From positions 434,001 to 498,000 of the forward strand of contig DUBM01000011.1 of the NCBI GenBank assembly GCA_012960305.1: DNA of 64,000 nucleotides, given 5' to 3'. The notes below the pieces were generated by a model, which was not told the DNA's origin, made no database searches, and saw only the letters and a program-made list of their open reading frames with translations. Below are positions 8,957 to 17,494 of the stretch, one piece after another (position 1 is the stretch's first letter; each line of letters starts with the position of its first letter). Origin of the DNA: Gammaproteobacteria bacterium. GTDB taxonomy: Bacteria; Pseudomonadota; Gammaproteobacteria; Pseudomonadales; Pseudohongiellaceae. Both the position numbers and the translations under genes were made by a program.

Positions 8957-9757
8957 ATGACAAATAACGAAAATTCAAACTCTCAGCACGATTCTAATGC
9001 CTTGGATATTGAAAAGTTAAGAGAATAGATAAAGCTCAAATACCGAGAAGTGGCAACTACTCCTGACATGGAATTTCATTTCCATACGGGAAGAAAGTTG
9101 GCAGAGAAACTGGGTTACACTCCTCAAGTTATCGACGGGATTTGTGCAGCCGGTGTTGAATCATTTGCTGGAGTTGGCAACCCATTTTCGTTACGAGCAA
9201 TAACAAAGTGCGAAAAAGTTGTAGGTGTAGGTGCATGCTTCGATAGCTTCGTCTCAGCAAGCTTAGTAGGAGACAGCGGTAAAGTCATCGGTATGGATAT
9301 GACTGAAGAAATGCTCGTCAAGCCCAGCTGCCCCGCAAAGGAGATGAGCTTAGACACCGTAAATTTCAAAGAAGGCATCATAGAAGATTTGCCAATTACC
9401 GATGGCTGGGCCGATGCAGTCATAAGTAACGGTGTAATTAATCTCTGCGCCGATAAGCGTGCCGCTTTGTCTGAAATATTCCGTATATTGAAACCAGGTG
9501 GTTACCTGCAGTTTGCCTATATTGCCAATAGCAAGCCTATACCCCAAGCAGTCATTGAAAATATTGATCTCTGGACAGCCTGAATCGCCGGGGGCCTGCC
9601 GTGTGCAGGGTGGGAGAAGATCTTGTGAGGGTCTGGTTTGCAGGATGTAAAAATTGGCGAGACAGTCAATACGTTTGGCGGCGCATCTGGCGAAGCTAAT
9701 GCTAAACAGTTTGGTGTTTATGGTTACGCTTTTTTAGCCAGAAAACCAGACAGATAA
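8957..9757 (+). pseudogene. Decayed SAM methyltransferase (ArsM-like) with three in-frame stops
   Basis: From ATG 8957 a single frame runs 266 codons to TAA 9755-9757 with no frameshift. It is interrupted by TAG at 9026, TGA at 9581 and TGA at 9626; the ORF track shows only the middle part. The conserved sequence is that of an arsenite-methyltransferase-like SAM enzyme: FHFHTGRKLAEKLGY, VESFAGVGNPFSL, IGMDMTEEMLVK, WADAVISNGVINLC, RILKPGGYLQFA, IDLWTA, and after the stops VNTFGGASGEANA and VYGYAFLARKP. SAM motif I, normally VxDxGSGxG, reads VVGVGACFD: Asp has become Gly and two residues are missing. That loss and the early amber codon argue for a dead gene. The first TGA falls exactly where related proteins have Cys after LWT, so an ancestral selenocysteine is possible. 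A small hairpin follows it. Confidence 0.75.
9595..9609 (+). promoter_or_regulatory. Possible bacterial SECIS hairpin after UGA 9581
   Basis: CCTGC at 9595-9599 can pair with GCAGG at 9605-9609 around the loop CGTGT. The loop starts 17 bases after the UGA and has G in its second position, both within the usual description of bacterial SECIS elements. A five-pair stem arises easily by chance and the host gene looks decayed, so this is a suggestion only. Confidence 0.25.
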
Positions 9758-9773
9758 AATAGAGCTAGGGATG

Positions 9774-9804
9774 AAAAAAAGGGCGCTGTATTGCGCCCTT
9801 TTTT
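9774..9804. terminator. Bidirectional intrinsic terminator
   Basis: An A7 tract, then GGGCGC, loop TGTATT, GCGCCC and T6. The stem is perfect and flanked by A and T runs, so it can end transcription from both sides. It sits between the plus-strand methyltransferase remnant and the minus-strand GMC oxidoreductase gene. Confidence 0.87.
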
Positions 9805-9842
9805 GAGCAATCTAAAATTTAGCCAAGTAAATAATAAATCTC

Positions 9843-11501
9843 TCAAATTTCGTTACGGCGCGCAGCCCCGATAATGTAGTCAGCCGCTCGGAACGCCAGT
9901 GCCATAATTGTCATGGTTGGCTGGCCACGACCACCGGTAACCAAACTGGATCCATCACACATAAACAAATTTGGCACGTCGTGACTGCGATTAAATCGAT
10001 CAATTACTGAATTGTCTGGATCATTGCCCATTCGACAAGTACCGAGTATGTGTACATTACCTTCTTGCTCACCGATGGGGATTCGATTAATTTTTATCGC
10101 CCCTGCTGCGTCTAGTAATTCCACAGAACGATCCTGAAAAAAGTGCATCGTGGAAATATCATCTGGGTGATCTGCATAAGTCGTGCGAAGAGCTGGCCTG
10201 CCCCACTTGTCTTTCAAATTATGGTCAAGGGTCACTGTATTAGACGCTTGAGGTAGAGAGGTAGTATGACCATGAAAGGCAACCGTGCGGGTAAACTCTT
10301 CCTGTAATAGCTTTTTATATTCGCTCCCCCATCGGGGTCCGCCAAACATACCGCTGCCTAAGGCTGAGCCCATGGGTAGTCCGTCGGATGAGTGTCTTGA
10401 ATCAATACCGCCGCCGCCGTAAAAACCTAAACTAGGATCCATACTATAAAAATCATGAATCACTCGAGTCGTTGGGATACTTTTATGACCATTGATAGGT
10501 TCATCGAATAAGCCTTCTGCTGAAGACCAGCCATTAAACATTAGATTTCTTCCAACCATGCCACTGGTATTTGCCAGTCCATCGGGAAATAGTTCAGACT
10601 CTGACAAAAGTAATAATCTAGGTGTTTCAGCTCCATTGGCACAAAGTACGACAGCGTTTGCGCGCTGCGCTTGCTGGGCGCCACCGGCATCCCAATAGAC
10701 AATTTCGTTAGCCCTTCCACTTTCATCTGTATTAATACGAGATACTGTTGCAGAAGTTCGTAGCTCACAATTACCCGATGCCAGTGCCAGCGGAATCATT
10801 GTGGCCATAGACGAAGACTTGGCATTCACCTCACAACCGAACCCATTGCAAAAACCACAGTGTATGCAAGCGGGCCTGCCATTGTGAGGCTGAGACAGAA
10901 TAGCGACTGGAGCGGGATAGGGGTTGTAGCCTAGCTGCTTGCCCGCTCTTTCGAGAATGACCCCAGAAGATTTAACCGGCATAGGGGGGCAGGGATAATC
11001 TCTCGAACGGGGAGGGTCCCAAGGTCCTTGCAAACCCGATACCCCAACTTCCCAATCTACCTTAGTGTAATAAGGCTCTAGCTCATCGTAGCTAATCGGC
11101 CAATCGGCAAATGTAGTTCCGGAGATAGGGCCCAGCACGCTAGCCTCATTAAAATCTATTGGACGAAAGCGCCAGAAATTTCCGGAGAAATGCACACTAC
11201 TTCCACCAACATTGTGCGCATAACCTAAACAGACTTCTCTTTCAACCGCTTCGTCGTTTTCAGTTTTTCTGAAAGACTGGGGATGCCCCTGTCGTCGTCC
11301 CCAAACTAGATCTCCATTGTGCTTGTAGCCCCACTCATCGTGTTTGAAATCGCCAGCTTGTAGGTGCGGTCCTTGTTCCAACAAGACTACAGAATGACCT
11401 GCTGTTGATAGTTCTTTCGCCATCACTCCGCCGGCAGCTCCAGACCCAATAATGACAAAATCTACTGGCTCACGACTTGGGAAAGTAACTACTTCGGCCA
11501 T
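9843..11501 (-). CDS. GMC family oxidoreductase, gluconate-dehydrogenase-like large subunit
   Basis: The protein has 552 aa. The FAD-binding Rossmann motif VDFVIIGSGAAGGVMAKEL opens it (about residues 13-31), with LLEQGP at the end of beta-2. A Cys-rich segment, ACIHCGFCNGFGCE at about 232-245, is typical of membrane-bound sugar and gluconate dehydrogenase large subunits. The C-terminal substrate motif has the catalytic His in HILGTCRMG, then MCDGSSLVTGGRGQPTMTI. The usual Asn-Pro-Thr of GMC enzymes reads Gln-Pro-Thr here, an uncommon variant worth noting. There is no own signal peptide; export could be by hitch-hiking with the Tat-carrying small subunit encoded two bases upstream. It probably oxidises an alcohol or sugar acid at the periplasmic face and passes electrons to a cytochrome or quinone. 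Confidence 0.88.
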   Translation of the reverse strand: MAEVVTFPSREPVDFVIIGSGAAGGVMAKELSTAGHSVVLLEQGPHLQAGDFKHDEWGYKHNGDLVWGRRQGHPQSFRKTENDEAVEREVCLGYAHNVGGSSVHFSGNFWRFRPIDFNEASVLGPISGTTFADWPISYDELEPYYTKVDWEVGVSGLQGPWDPPRSRDYPCPPMPVKSSGVILERAGKQLGYNPYPAPVAILSQPHNGRPACIHCGFCNGFGCEVNAKSSSMATMIPLALASGNCELRTSATVSRINTDESGRANEIVYWDAGGAQQAQRANAVVLCANGAETPRLLLLSESELFPDGLANTSGMVGRNLMFNGWSSAEGLFDEPINGHKSIPTTRVIHDFYSMDPSLGFYGGGGIDSRHSSDGLPMGSALGSGMFGGPRWGSEYKKLLQEEFTRTVAFHGHTTSLPQASNTVTLDHNLKDKWGRPALRTTYADHPDDISTMHFFQDRSVELLDAAGAIKINRIPIGEQEGNVHILGTCRMGNDPDNSVIDRFNRSHDVPNLFMCDGSSLVTGGRGQPTMTIMALAFRAADYIIGAARRNEI

Positions 11502-11503
11502 GG

Positions 11504-12082
11504 CTACTCACCTTTCTCAGCATAGTCAGCATCGTAGTAACCATAAGGTGGTGCCCAAGCATGCCGATCTTCGAATCCAAGCAGATCAAATCCTATGTTG
11601 TCGCGATTGCCTCTGTACTCAGGTGAAGAAAACATGCCAGCGATTGTCAGATATCTTATAGTGCCGAAAAATTCAGTGTCTTCAATTTCGTGGAGCAACT
11701 GGTCTTGTTGAAACTCGTCCAACTCATGAAAATAAAAACCAGCGAATTTCAATCCAGTAGCTATTTGCAATTCTTTTAGCCCTTCTTGGAGTATTAGACG
11801 TTCTTGCTCTCGGTCCTGACCTAACACTTGATCTATGAAATAGATAACCCCCGCCTCGGTAGCGCCAGGAGTTTCGTCAGTGGGGATGATACGCGCAGCG
11901 ATTGCCGAGTATTCGACAACTTCTTCTTCTGAAAGGTTTAGAAATTCTTCTTCCTTGATAGCCGCCTCTCCTGCCCGGCGACAAGCAGAGAGGATCATGG
12001 GCATGGAGAGAGCGAAGCAAGATCCGCGAGCCGCATCTGATGAGACTCGCAAAAATGCACGTCGAGATAGTTTTCTTTCCAT
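11504..12082 (-). CDS. Gluconate 2-dehydrogenase subunit 3 family protein, Tat lipoprotein
   Basis: The 192-aa protein begins MERKLSRRAFLRVSSDA, a twin-arginine motif, and continues to MILSACRR, a lipobox-like end to the hydrophobic core, so a Tat-exported lipoprotein is likely. The rest (IIPTDETPGATEAGVIYFID, QDQLLHEIE, FFGTIRYLTIAGMFSSPEYRGN) is the pattern of gluconate 2-dehydrogenase subunit 3. It is immediately upstream of the GMC large subunit on the same strand with a two-base gap, the standard arrangement for these two-subunit dehydrogenases. Its likely job is to escort the folded flavin subunit through Tat and hold it at the membrane. The separate cytochrome subunit often present in such operons is not here. 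Confidence 0.88.
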   Translation of the reverse strand: MERKLSRRAFLRVSSDAARGSCFALSMPMILSACRRAGEAAIKEEEFLNLSEEEVVEYSAIAARIIPTDETPGATEAGVIYFIDQVLGQDREQERLILQEGLKELQIATGLKFAGFYFHELDEFQQDQLLHEIEDTEFFGTIRYLTIAGMFSSPEYRGNRDNIGFDLLGFEDRHAWAPPYGYYDADYAEKGE

Positions 12083-12198
12083 TATTATCTTCTTCCCCCG
12101 ACTAAGATAAGCGGACGTGAGCCTAGCCTAGGATGATTCTGAGTTTAACATAGGGTTGCAGCTTACGGTAATTCGAAACCCGCTCAGCCTATGCAGTT

Positions 12199-13215
12199 CT
12201 AACGCAAGAGGGAGTCCGCTCTGCTTAACAATGAAGGCATAGAATCTTTGGTAGTTTCCCACATCGGATCATGACGCTTGCCCCGTCTGTGCAACATGAG
12301 ATTGAAACCAGTAATTATTGAAAATTTGTAGGCAGCGAGAGCTCGATACCAATTGATATCAGGAATATCGCTGCCCCAAGCTTCTGCATACATTTCAACA
12401 AGCACATCGGCTTGGGGCATGTATTGGCCACGTTTGCGGGAATCGTTCCATGCCTGCGGATCATTAAATGTGGCAAACCAACCAACATCATTAAGCGTAG
12501 CTCCTACACCCACCAACTCCCAATCAATTACTGCCAACAAGGTTCCAGCATTCGCGCCCTTGTTCGCAAAGAACAGATTCGACCATTGAAAGTCGCCGTG
12601 AAAAATACCCACTGGTGCATTCTGAGGAATTTGTTTTAACAGTAATTCACGTACCGTTGGTTGTAATTCTAGAAGTTGAGGTTCAGCAACCTTTTCAACA
12701 AAACGATCCCAGCGCGTAACGTCTTCGCTGAATGCAACAGGCTCTCCCAAGTAACTGGCTTTTTGCCAATCAACTTTGTGAATGGTCGCTAAAGCGCTTA
12801 TTGCTTGCCTGGCCATTTCCTGCCGAGCAGACTCATCCAATTTGGTTACCCAACCAGTTCCATCAAGCTGAACAACATCGCCATCTAATTGCGGTACGAC
12901 GAAATAGGGTCGCCCAAACCATTCAGGGTCATCATCAGACCAGTTAACCTTGCAGTGGGGCACTTCCACCGGCAAGGCGTTTAATGCAGCAACTTGGCGA
13001 AGCACGTCTGCAGTACCTTGTAATTTTACATCGGGAGGTGGAAGTCTGAGGTACCATTTATCATCAATATTTGTGAAAGAATTTTTGACTGAAAATCCAT
13101 ATGCGAACCCAGCATGCCCCGGCATCTTATGAACATCACAAATTTGTAGATCAGATCGTTGATATTTATCTTGGCAGAAGGGAACCAACCGCCGCTCAAG
13201 CTCATCCAGTTCCAA
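12199..13215 (-). CDS. APH-type phosphotransferase family protein
   Basis: The protein has 338 aa with the kinase-like fold of the aminoglycoside phosphotransferase family. The catalytic loop is GIFHGDFQWSNLFF (about residues 200-213; Asp as base, Asn as metal ligand), and the following metal motif is LAVIDWELVGVGATLNDVGWF. An upstream WYLRLPPP with GTADVLRQVAALNAL corresponds to the nucleotide-binding part. Such genes in environmental bacteria commonly go with acyl-CoA metabolism rather than antibiotic resistance, and no resistance is implied. It is cytoplasmic, with no signal peptide. It is monocistronic as far as can be seen. The substrate is unknown. Confidence 0.85.
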   Translation of the reverse strand: MELDELERRLVPFCQDKYQRSDLQICDVHKMPGHAGFAYGFSVKNSFTNIDDKWYLRLPPPDVKLQGTADVLRQVAALNALPVEVPHCKVNWSDDDPEWFGRPYFVVPQLDGDVVQLDGTGWVTKLDESARQEMARQAISALATIHKVDWQKASYLGEPVAFSEDVTRWDRFVEKVAEPQLLELQPTVRELLLKQIPQNAPVGIFHGDFQWSNLFFANKGANAGTLLAVIDWELVGVGATLNDVGWFATFNDPQAWNDSRKRGQYMPQADVLVEMYAEAWGSDIPDINWYRALAAYKFSIITGFNLMLHRRGKRHDPMWETTKDSMPSLLSRADSLLR

Positions 13216-13329
13216 GATTTTCTTCCTTTAACATTCTTATTAACCTAATAAAACGAAGCCCACTATTTTCGCATATCTTTATCAGCGAAACAAGTAAGAG
13301 TGACACATGACGCTTCTTTAATCATTAAA

Positions 13330-13746
13330 TTAGCAATAGCCTGACCAAATACAACTACCGCCCTCTTCCCATTGCATCGGAGGGTTAGTATTTGTTGCGC
13401 GGAGCCAATAGGATTCACCAGATAATGGACTACCATCGAATTCCCAAAAAACATAGATATAGCCGTCGAATACTCCAAGAAAATATGGATTATTCCCCGA
13501 CCATTGCCAGGGTGGAATCCCATTGATGCCAGAGTCAAGTTCATTGGCGGAAGCTACACCACGGAAAGCCGCAGCTTTAATGGCAGGTTTATAAGACTCT
13601 GCCAGTAAAATCGCTTTAGAAAAACGTACACGATCAAGATACTGGCTATAAGCAGGTATAGCCACGGACACCAACATGCCAATAATAGCTATTGCGGCCA
13701 TCAATTCGATGAGGGTAAAACCTTTTTGCTTTAATCGTTTACGCAT
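13330..13746 (-). CDS. Type IV pilin-like protein
   Basis: I start at ATG 13746, giving 138 aa. This opens MRKRLKQKGFTLIELMAAIA, a short basic leader, the prepilin-peptidase site G|FTLIE with Glu at +5, then a hydrophobic helix to about residue 30. The ORF track adds 29 unrelated residues. The mature part ends SCIWSGYC, a closely spaced Cys pair that could form the C-terminal disulfide loop of PilA-type pilins. No other pil genes are in the window, so this is an orphan pilin whose assembly machinery must be elsewhere. It is divergent from the metallophosphoesterase gene. Major versus minor pilin cannot be decided. Confidence 0.88.
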   Translation of the reverse strand: MRKRLKQKGFTLIELMAAIAIIGMLVSVAIPAYSQYLDRVRFSKAILLAESYKPAIKAAAFRGVASANELDSGINGIPPWQWSGNNPYFLGVFDGYIYVFWEFDGSPLSGESYWLRATNTNPPMQWEEGGSCIWSGYC

Positions 13747-13944
13747 TCTTACAGGGATTAAGATTAAGTACAGGCTGGGATTATATAGAGCTGCACTCGC
13801 TTTTATTAGGCAATATTGGCCATAAATGGTCAATGAGGCTCGAAACCTAGCTGTAATAGGCGTATTTTGTGTTTCTGGCTAAGACTGTAATCTATTGGCG
13901 AATTACCAATTAGGATCACTCATCTCTTACCAAGGAAATAAAAT

Positions 13945-14949
13945 GTGCTCAAATTAAATAGAAAAAGAATGCTCCGTCAGATAAATCCAGTTAGACGAGT
14001 AAGCTTTGCTTCGCTGTTCTTGCTAATTGTTTTTAGCACCCTACCTTCTTCGGCAGATAAATTTTCCTTCGCCTTGGTAGGCGACAATCCCTATTCCAGT
14101 GCAACCTACGATAAATACATTCGATTGATTAATCAGGTGAATAAAACCGCAGATATTGAATGGGTTATTCACTTAGGGGACGTAAAAGGCGGCGGTGAGG
14201 ACTGTTCAGATGAAGAGCTGAGTCGGCGCTTTCAACTGAACCAACGATTCGAACCTGCCTACATTGTTACCCCAGGTGATAATGATTGGCTGGATTGCAA
14301 ACGTGAAGCAGCCGGGGGCTTTAATGAATATGAGCGGTTGGAAATATTTCGAAATCTATTTTATCCACGGCCCGGTTTTTCCACTGGCGGAAATCCCATG
14401 CCCGTCTCACAGCAGTCTGAAGATAATGAATTTTCTGAATTTGTTGAGAATGCAATGTGGGAGCATGAATCAGTTGTATTTGCCACCGTGCACACCGTTG
14501 CTTTAACTGCGCCAGCTACCGATCCTGCAGAAAAACAAAGAAGAGATAACGCCGGAGCAAGTTGGATAGAAGCCGCATTTGAAAAAGCGATTGCGAGTAA
14601 TGCGAAAGGCGTGTTTCTCGCCATGCAAGCTGACCCCTGGCAAATATGGGGCTTGCCTGCCATTGCTCGTCGGGCCTGTGGCGATTGTATCGATCCAAGG
14701 CCGTCGCTGGCCTGGCTGTATCCAGTGCTCCGCGAACAAAGCCTGGCATTCGGCAAGCCTGTTGTTCTAGCAGTGGGAGACACGCACATTTTTCGTGTTG
14801 ATAAACCACTTTATACAGACCGAAATCAGCTGGTGGAAAACTTCACTCGCGTTGAAGTTTTTGGCAATCCCTCAGTAAATTGGGTAAACGTGTTAGTTGA
14901 ACCCGATCACCCTTGGGTATTTTCTTTTCGAGAACAATTAGTCGAATAA
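13945..14949 (+). CDS. Exported metallophosphoesterase
   Basis: The protein has 334 aa starting at GTG 13945 (AAGGA nine bases upstream); an in-frame ATG at 13969 is an alternative start. A signal peptide follows (VSFASLFLLIVFSTLPSSA). Calcineurin-type motifs are in order: FALVGDNPY (usual GDxH modified to GDN), WVIHLGDVKGGG, IVTPGDNDW, and a late ALAVGDTHIFR-type His motif (VVLAVGDTHIFR). The middle shows a His in ATVHTVALT. These supply most of the two-metal site ligands. It is probably periplasmic. The substrate is not known. The gene reads alone, divergent from the pilin. Confidence 0.85.
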   Translation: MLKLNRKRMLRQINPVRRVSFASLFLLIVFSTLPSSADKFSFALVGDNPYSSATYDKYIRLINQVNKTADIEWVIHLGDVKGGGEDCSDEELSRRFQLNQRFEPAYIVTPGDNDWLDCKREAAGGFNEYERLEIFRNLFYPRPGFSTGGNPMPVSQQSEDNEFSEFVENAMWEHESVVFATVHTVALTAPATDPAEKQRRDNAGASWIEAAFEKAIASNAKGVFLAMQADPWQIWGLPAIARRACGDCIDPRPSLAWLYPVLREQSLAFGKPVVLAVGDTHIFRVDKPLYTDRNQLVENFTRVEVFGNPSVNWVNVLVEPDHPWVFSFREQLVE

Positions 14950-15046
14950 TTAGTCGATAGTTATATTATGGTTACTGACGCTGCAGATAATAGCAAAACC
15001 CTTAAAGAAAGAATTCTCTCCTAACACAGCTACGCTAGGATTTATT

Positions 15047-15832
15047 TTGACATCAACAGATTTTCAAATTGAAGACAGAGCTGAATGTTTAGTGTTTAGA
15101 ATTACTCGACCCGCAAGACTTAATGCTATTACTGGTTCAGTTCTCAATGGGTTAGAGCAATGCATCGATTCTCTTGAACAAGACACTGGCAATCGTGGAC
15201 TTATAATAATTGGCGATGGCGAAAAGGCTTTTTGTGCAGGAACGGATCTCTTCGAGCGCAACTCAATGAGTGAGGACGATCGCGCTAAGAAATCCGATCG
15301 AGCGCGAGATTTAATAGTTCGGCTCCATCGAGCTTCGTTCATAAGCATCGCCGCGTTAAATGGCCTAGCCTACGGCGGCGGTCTTGAGCTGGCTATGGCC
15401 TGCACATTTAGAATCGCCCTGCCTCAGGTAAATTGCTCACTCCCAGAAGTAAAAATTGGCCTGATTCCAGCTTATGCTGGTACGCAGCTATTGCCTGCTA
15501 TAGTCGGTCCGTCTAGAGCTTTAGATATGATGATAACGGGTAGGCCTATAGACAGTGAAGAAGCTCTCCAGTTTGGCCTGATTAATCGAATTACTATTCC
15601 TGAAATTCCTCTATTGGATCAGGCTAGGCATTACTTGAGCTCAATTACCAAACACAGCAAAGTTGCCCTTAATGCCATTCGCGCATGTGCAGAAGTTGCA
15701 ACTCCCCAGCTTGGTGAAGCTGGACTACAAATAGAAAAAGACTATGTGGTGGCCGTTGGAAAAAGTGAGGATGCAAAAGAAGGTGTTGCTGCTTTCCGCG
15801 AAAAACGCGCAGCAATTTTTAAGCACCGATAA
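15047..15832 (+). CDS. Enoyl-CoA hydratase/isomerase family protein (crotonase 1)
   Basis: The protein has 261 aa from TTG 15047 (CTAGGA upstream). The crotonase oxyanion-hole segments are GEKAFCAGTDL (about residues 60-70) and ALNGLAYGGGLELAMAC (about 101-117). The first catalytic Glu of hydratases is kept in LPEVKIGLIP, while the second position (VGPSRALDMMITG) has Asp. It may therefore be a hydratase variant, isomerase or hydrolase. It is cytoplasmic. It precedes the sulfatase-modifying-factor remnant and the PQQ-dehydrogenase/CoA-transferase cluster in the same direction. A role in side-chain beta-oxidation of an imported acid is a reasonable guess; the exact reaction is open. Confidence 0.87.
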   Translation: MTSTDFQIEDRAECLVFRITRPARLNAITGSVLNGLEQCIDSLEQDTGNRGLIIIGDGEKAFCAGTDLFERNSMSEDDRAKKSDRARDLIVRLHRASFISIAALNGLAYGGGLELAMACTFRIALPQVNCSLPEVKIGLIPAYAGTQLLPAIVGPSRALDMMITGRPIDSEEALQFGLINRITIPEIPLLDQARHYLSSITKHSKVALNAIRACAEVATPQLGEAGLQIEKDYVVAVGKSEDAKEGVAAFREKRAAIFKHR

Positions 15833-15918
15833 TTTCAACAGAGAAACTGAATTGATAATAGTTACTTGCTGTGCGGGACGACTAGGGGGAAATAGTTGAA
15901 AGTGTAACCTAACAAGCA

Positions 15919-16263
15919 ATGCACCCTAAAAATAATAATCCCCACAGCCTGTTTGGTTACTTCACGGTTCTGCCCGGCGAAAAATTCAAGTCAATTATTA
16001 GATCAACTCTTGCCATCATATCCATTCTGCTTTCTTATGATAATTATGCCCTATCAACAATAGCAGAAGGTTTTGTGGATAATTACGATGATGGCCCGCT
16101 GATTGGGACTCCTATGACTGAAGGTAACTGCGCCACAGGGATTCTTCGGGGAGTATCATTTGATGACTACTGCCCGCGCTATCAGGGACCATCGAATCGC
16201 ATCCAACCTACAGCGTCTCGCGGAGCCTGGGTTTTTGGTATACGCTTGGCACACGATATGTGA
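15919..16263 (+). pseudogene. C-terminal remnant of a formylglycine-generating-enzyme (SUMF1)-like domain
   Basis: The 114-aa ORF has no ribosome site. Its last 65 residues match the end of the FGE-sulfatase domain: DNYDDGPLIGTP, GNCATGILRGVSFDD, a PSNR, and FGIRLAHDM, which correspond to the family pattern Y..APTDGS, C.RRVLRGGSW, sNR and GFRLARD. The typical RGGSW is RGVSF here, and everything upstream of this C-terminal piece, most of the 200-250-aa domain, is missing. A hydrophobic segment before it (IIRSTLAIISILL) could be chance or a leftover signal. I read it as a fragment of a lost gene. The alternative is a small exported protein of unknown role. Confidence 0.5.
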
Positions 16264-16326
16264 GAATCTTTACCTGTCCCGATTTCTGCATACCTAACAG
16301 CCAAATCTCTAGAGCTGGAGCACATA

Positions 16327-17298
16327 ATGCTGAAACAACGATCGACTCTTTTTGTTGCTACCCTTCTGGCAGTGGTGCTTATGCCTCAGCTGGGTCTGAC
16401 GCAATCCTCCAACACTAGTATTTACACAGCTGCAAAAACTCCTTGGGGGCATCCTGATTTTCAAGGAGTTTGGGATCGTCGCACTATCACCCCTTTAGAA
16501 AGACCGGAACGTCTAGCGGGTAAAGCTTTTATGACACCGGAAGAAATAATCGCCTACGAAAGAGAAAGTGCTGCAAGACCTGATGGTAGGCCATTGGATG
16601 CCCTTCGCGCAGGAATATCAGTGCATGATCCGCAAGATTTGGACTATGGTTCAACTGTTCTTGCTACCGGGCAAACCTCTTTAGTCGTGGACCCAACAGA
16701 TGGACGCATTCCTGCTTATACTCAAGCTGCTAATGATCGTGCCACTGCCGCTGCAGCGTTTCGCGCAAGCAGAGGTTCTGCTGACAGCTGGACTGATCGC
16801 ACTCTAAATGAACGATGCATGACCTGGGGCGTGCCCCAGGGTATGCTTCCACAAGCCTACAACAATAATATTCAAATTATTCAGACTAAGAATGAAGTAA
16901 TGATACTCACCGAAATGGTGCATGACGCTCGCATCATTCCCCTCGATGGCCGCCCTCACATACCAGCAAATATTACTCAATGGCACGGTGATGCCCGGGG
17001 TCATTGGGAAGGCGAAACATTAGTAATTGAGACGACAAATTTCTCTGCGAAATCAAGCTTTCGTCGCTCAAGCTCTAACCTTCATCTACAAGAACGTTAT
17101 ACAAGAATCGACGATGACATGCTGAAATATGAATTTACTGTCACCGATGACACGACTTGGGAGCGACCTTGGTCTGTGTCATTCCCAATGGTTAAAGGCG
17201 GTGAACCCATCTATGAATTTGCCTGTCATGAAGGAAATTATGGATTGTTAAATATTTTACGAGTAGCCCGAACTCTAGAAAAACAACAACAAGAATAA
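16327..17298 (+). CDS. Exported GHWEGDTLVVET-family protein (copy C)
   Basis: The protein has 323 aa with a signal peptide (MLKQRSTLFVATLLAVVLMPQLGLTQ). The family marks are all here: HPDFQGVWDRRTITPLERP, GRIPAYTQAA, NERCMTWGVPQ, YNNNIQIIQTKNEV, TEMVHDARIIPLDG, GHWEGETLVIETTNF, ERYTRIDDDMLKYEFTVTDD, and FACHEGNYGL. It lacks any recognised enzyme signature, but the strict conservation of His, Asp and Cys positions suggests more than a structural role. It leads the forward cluster that continues with a PQQ dehydrogenase, a CoA-transferase and a crotonase. The gap to the PQQ gene is about 200 bases. Confidence 0.85.
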   Translation: MLKQRSTLFVATLLAVVLMPQLGLTQSSNTSIYTAAKTPWGHPDFQGVWDRRTITPLERPERLAGKAFMTPEEIIAYERESAARPDGRPLDALRAGISVHDPQDLDYGSTVLATGQTSLVVDPTDGRIPAYTQAANDRATAAAAFRASRGSADSWTDRTLNERCMTWGVPQGMLPQAYNNNIQIIQTKNEVMILTEMVHDARIIPLDGRPHIPANITQWHGDARGHWEGETLVIETTNFSAKSSFRRSSSNLHLQERYTRIDDDMLKYEFTVTDDTTWERPWSVSFPMVKGGEPIYEFACHEGNYGLLNILRVARTLEKQQQE

Positions 17299-17494
17299 TC
17301 TACCGTTTAGTACCGAAAACTATTCATCTAGAATTACAGCTCAAAGTTTTCGTTGTTATGCCAAACTCTCTGTCTTCGAGGAGAAACTAAAGGAAATGTT
17401 CTCTATAAGTTGTCATTTTGTGAATCAAGTATTTATGATCCAAGAATTTATAAGCCAGAATTTTATAAACCAACAATATCCGAACGGCGCTTTT

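Noticed and set aside
12199-13215. Aminoglycoside resistance gene
   Set aside because: The kinase fold is shared by many metabolic enzymes and nothing in sequence or context indicates drug resistance.
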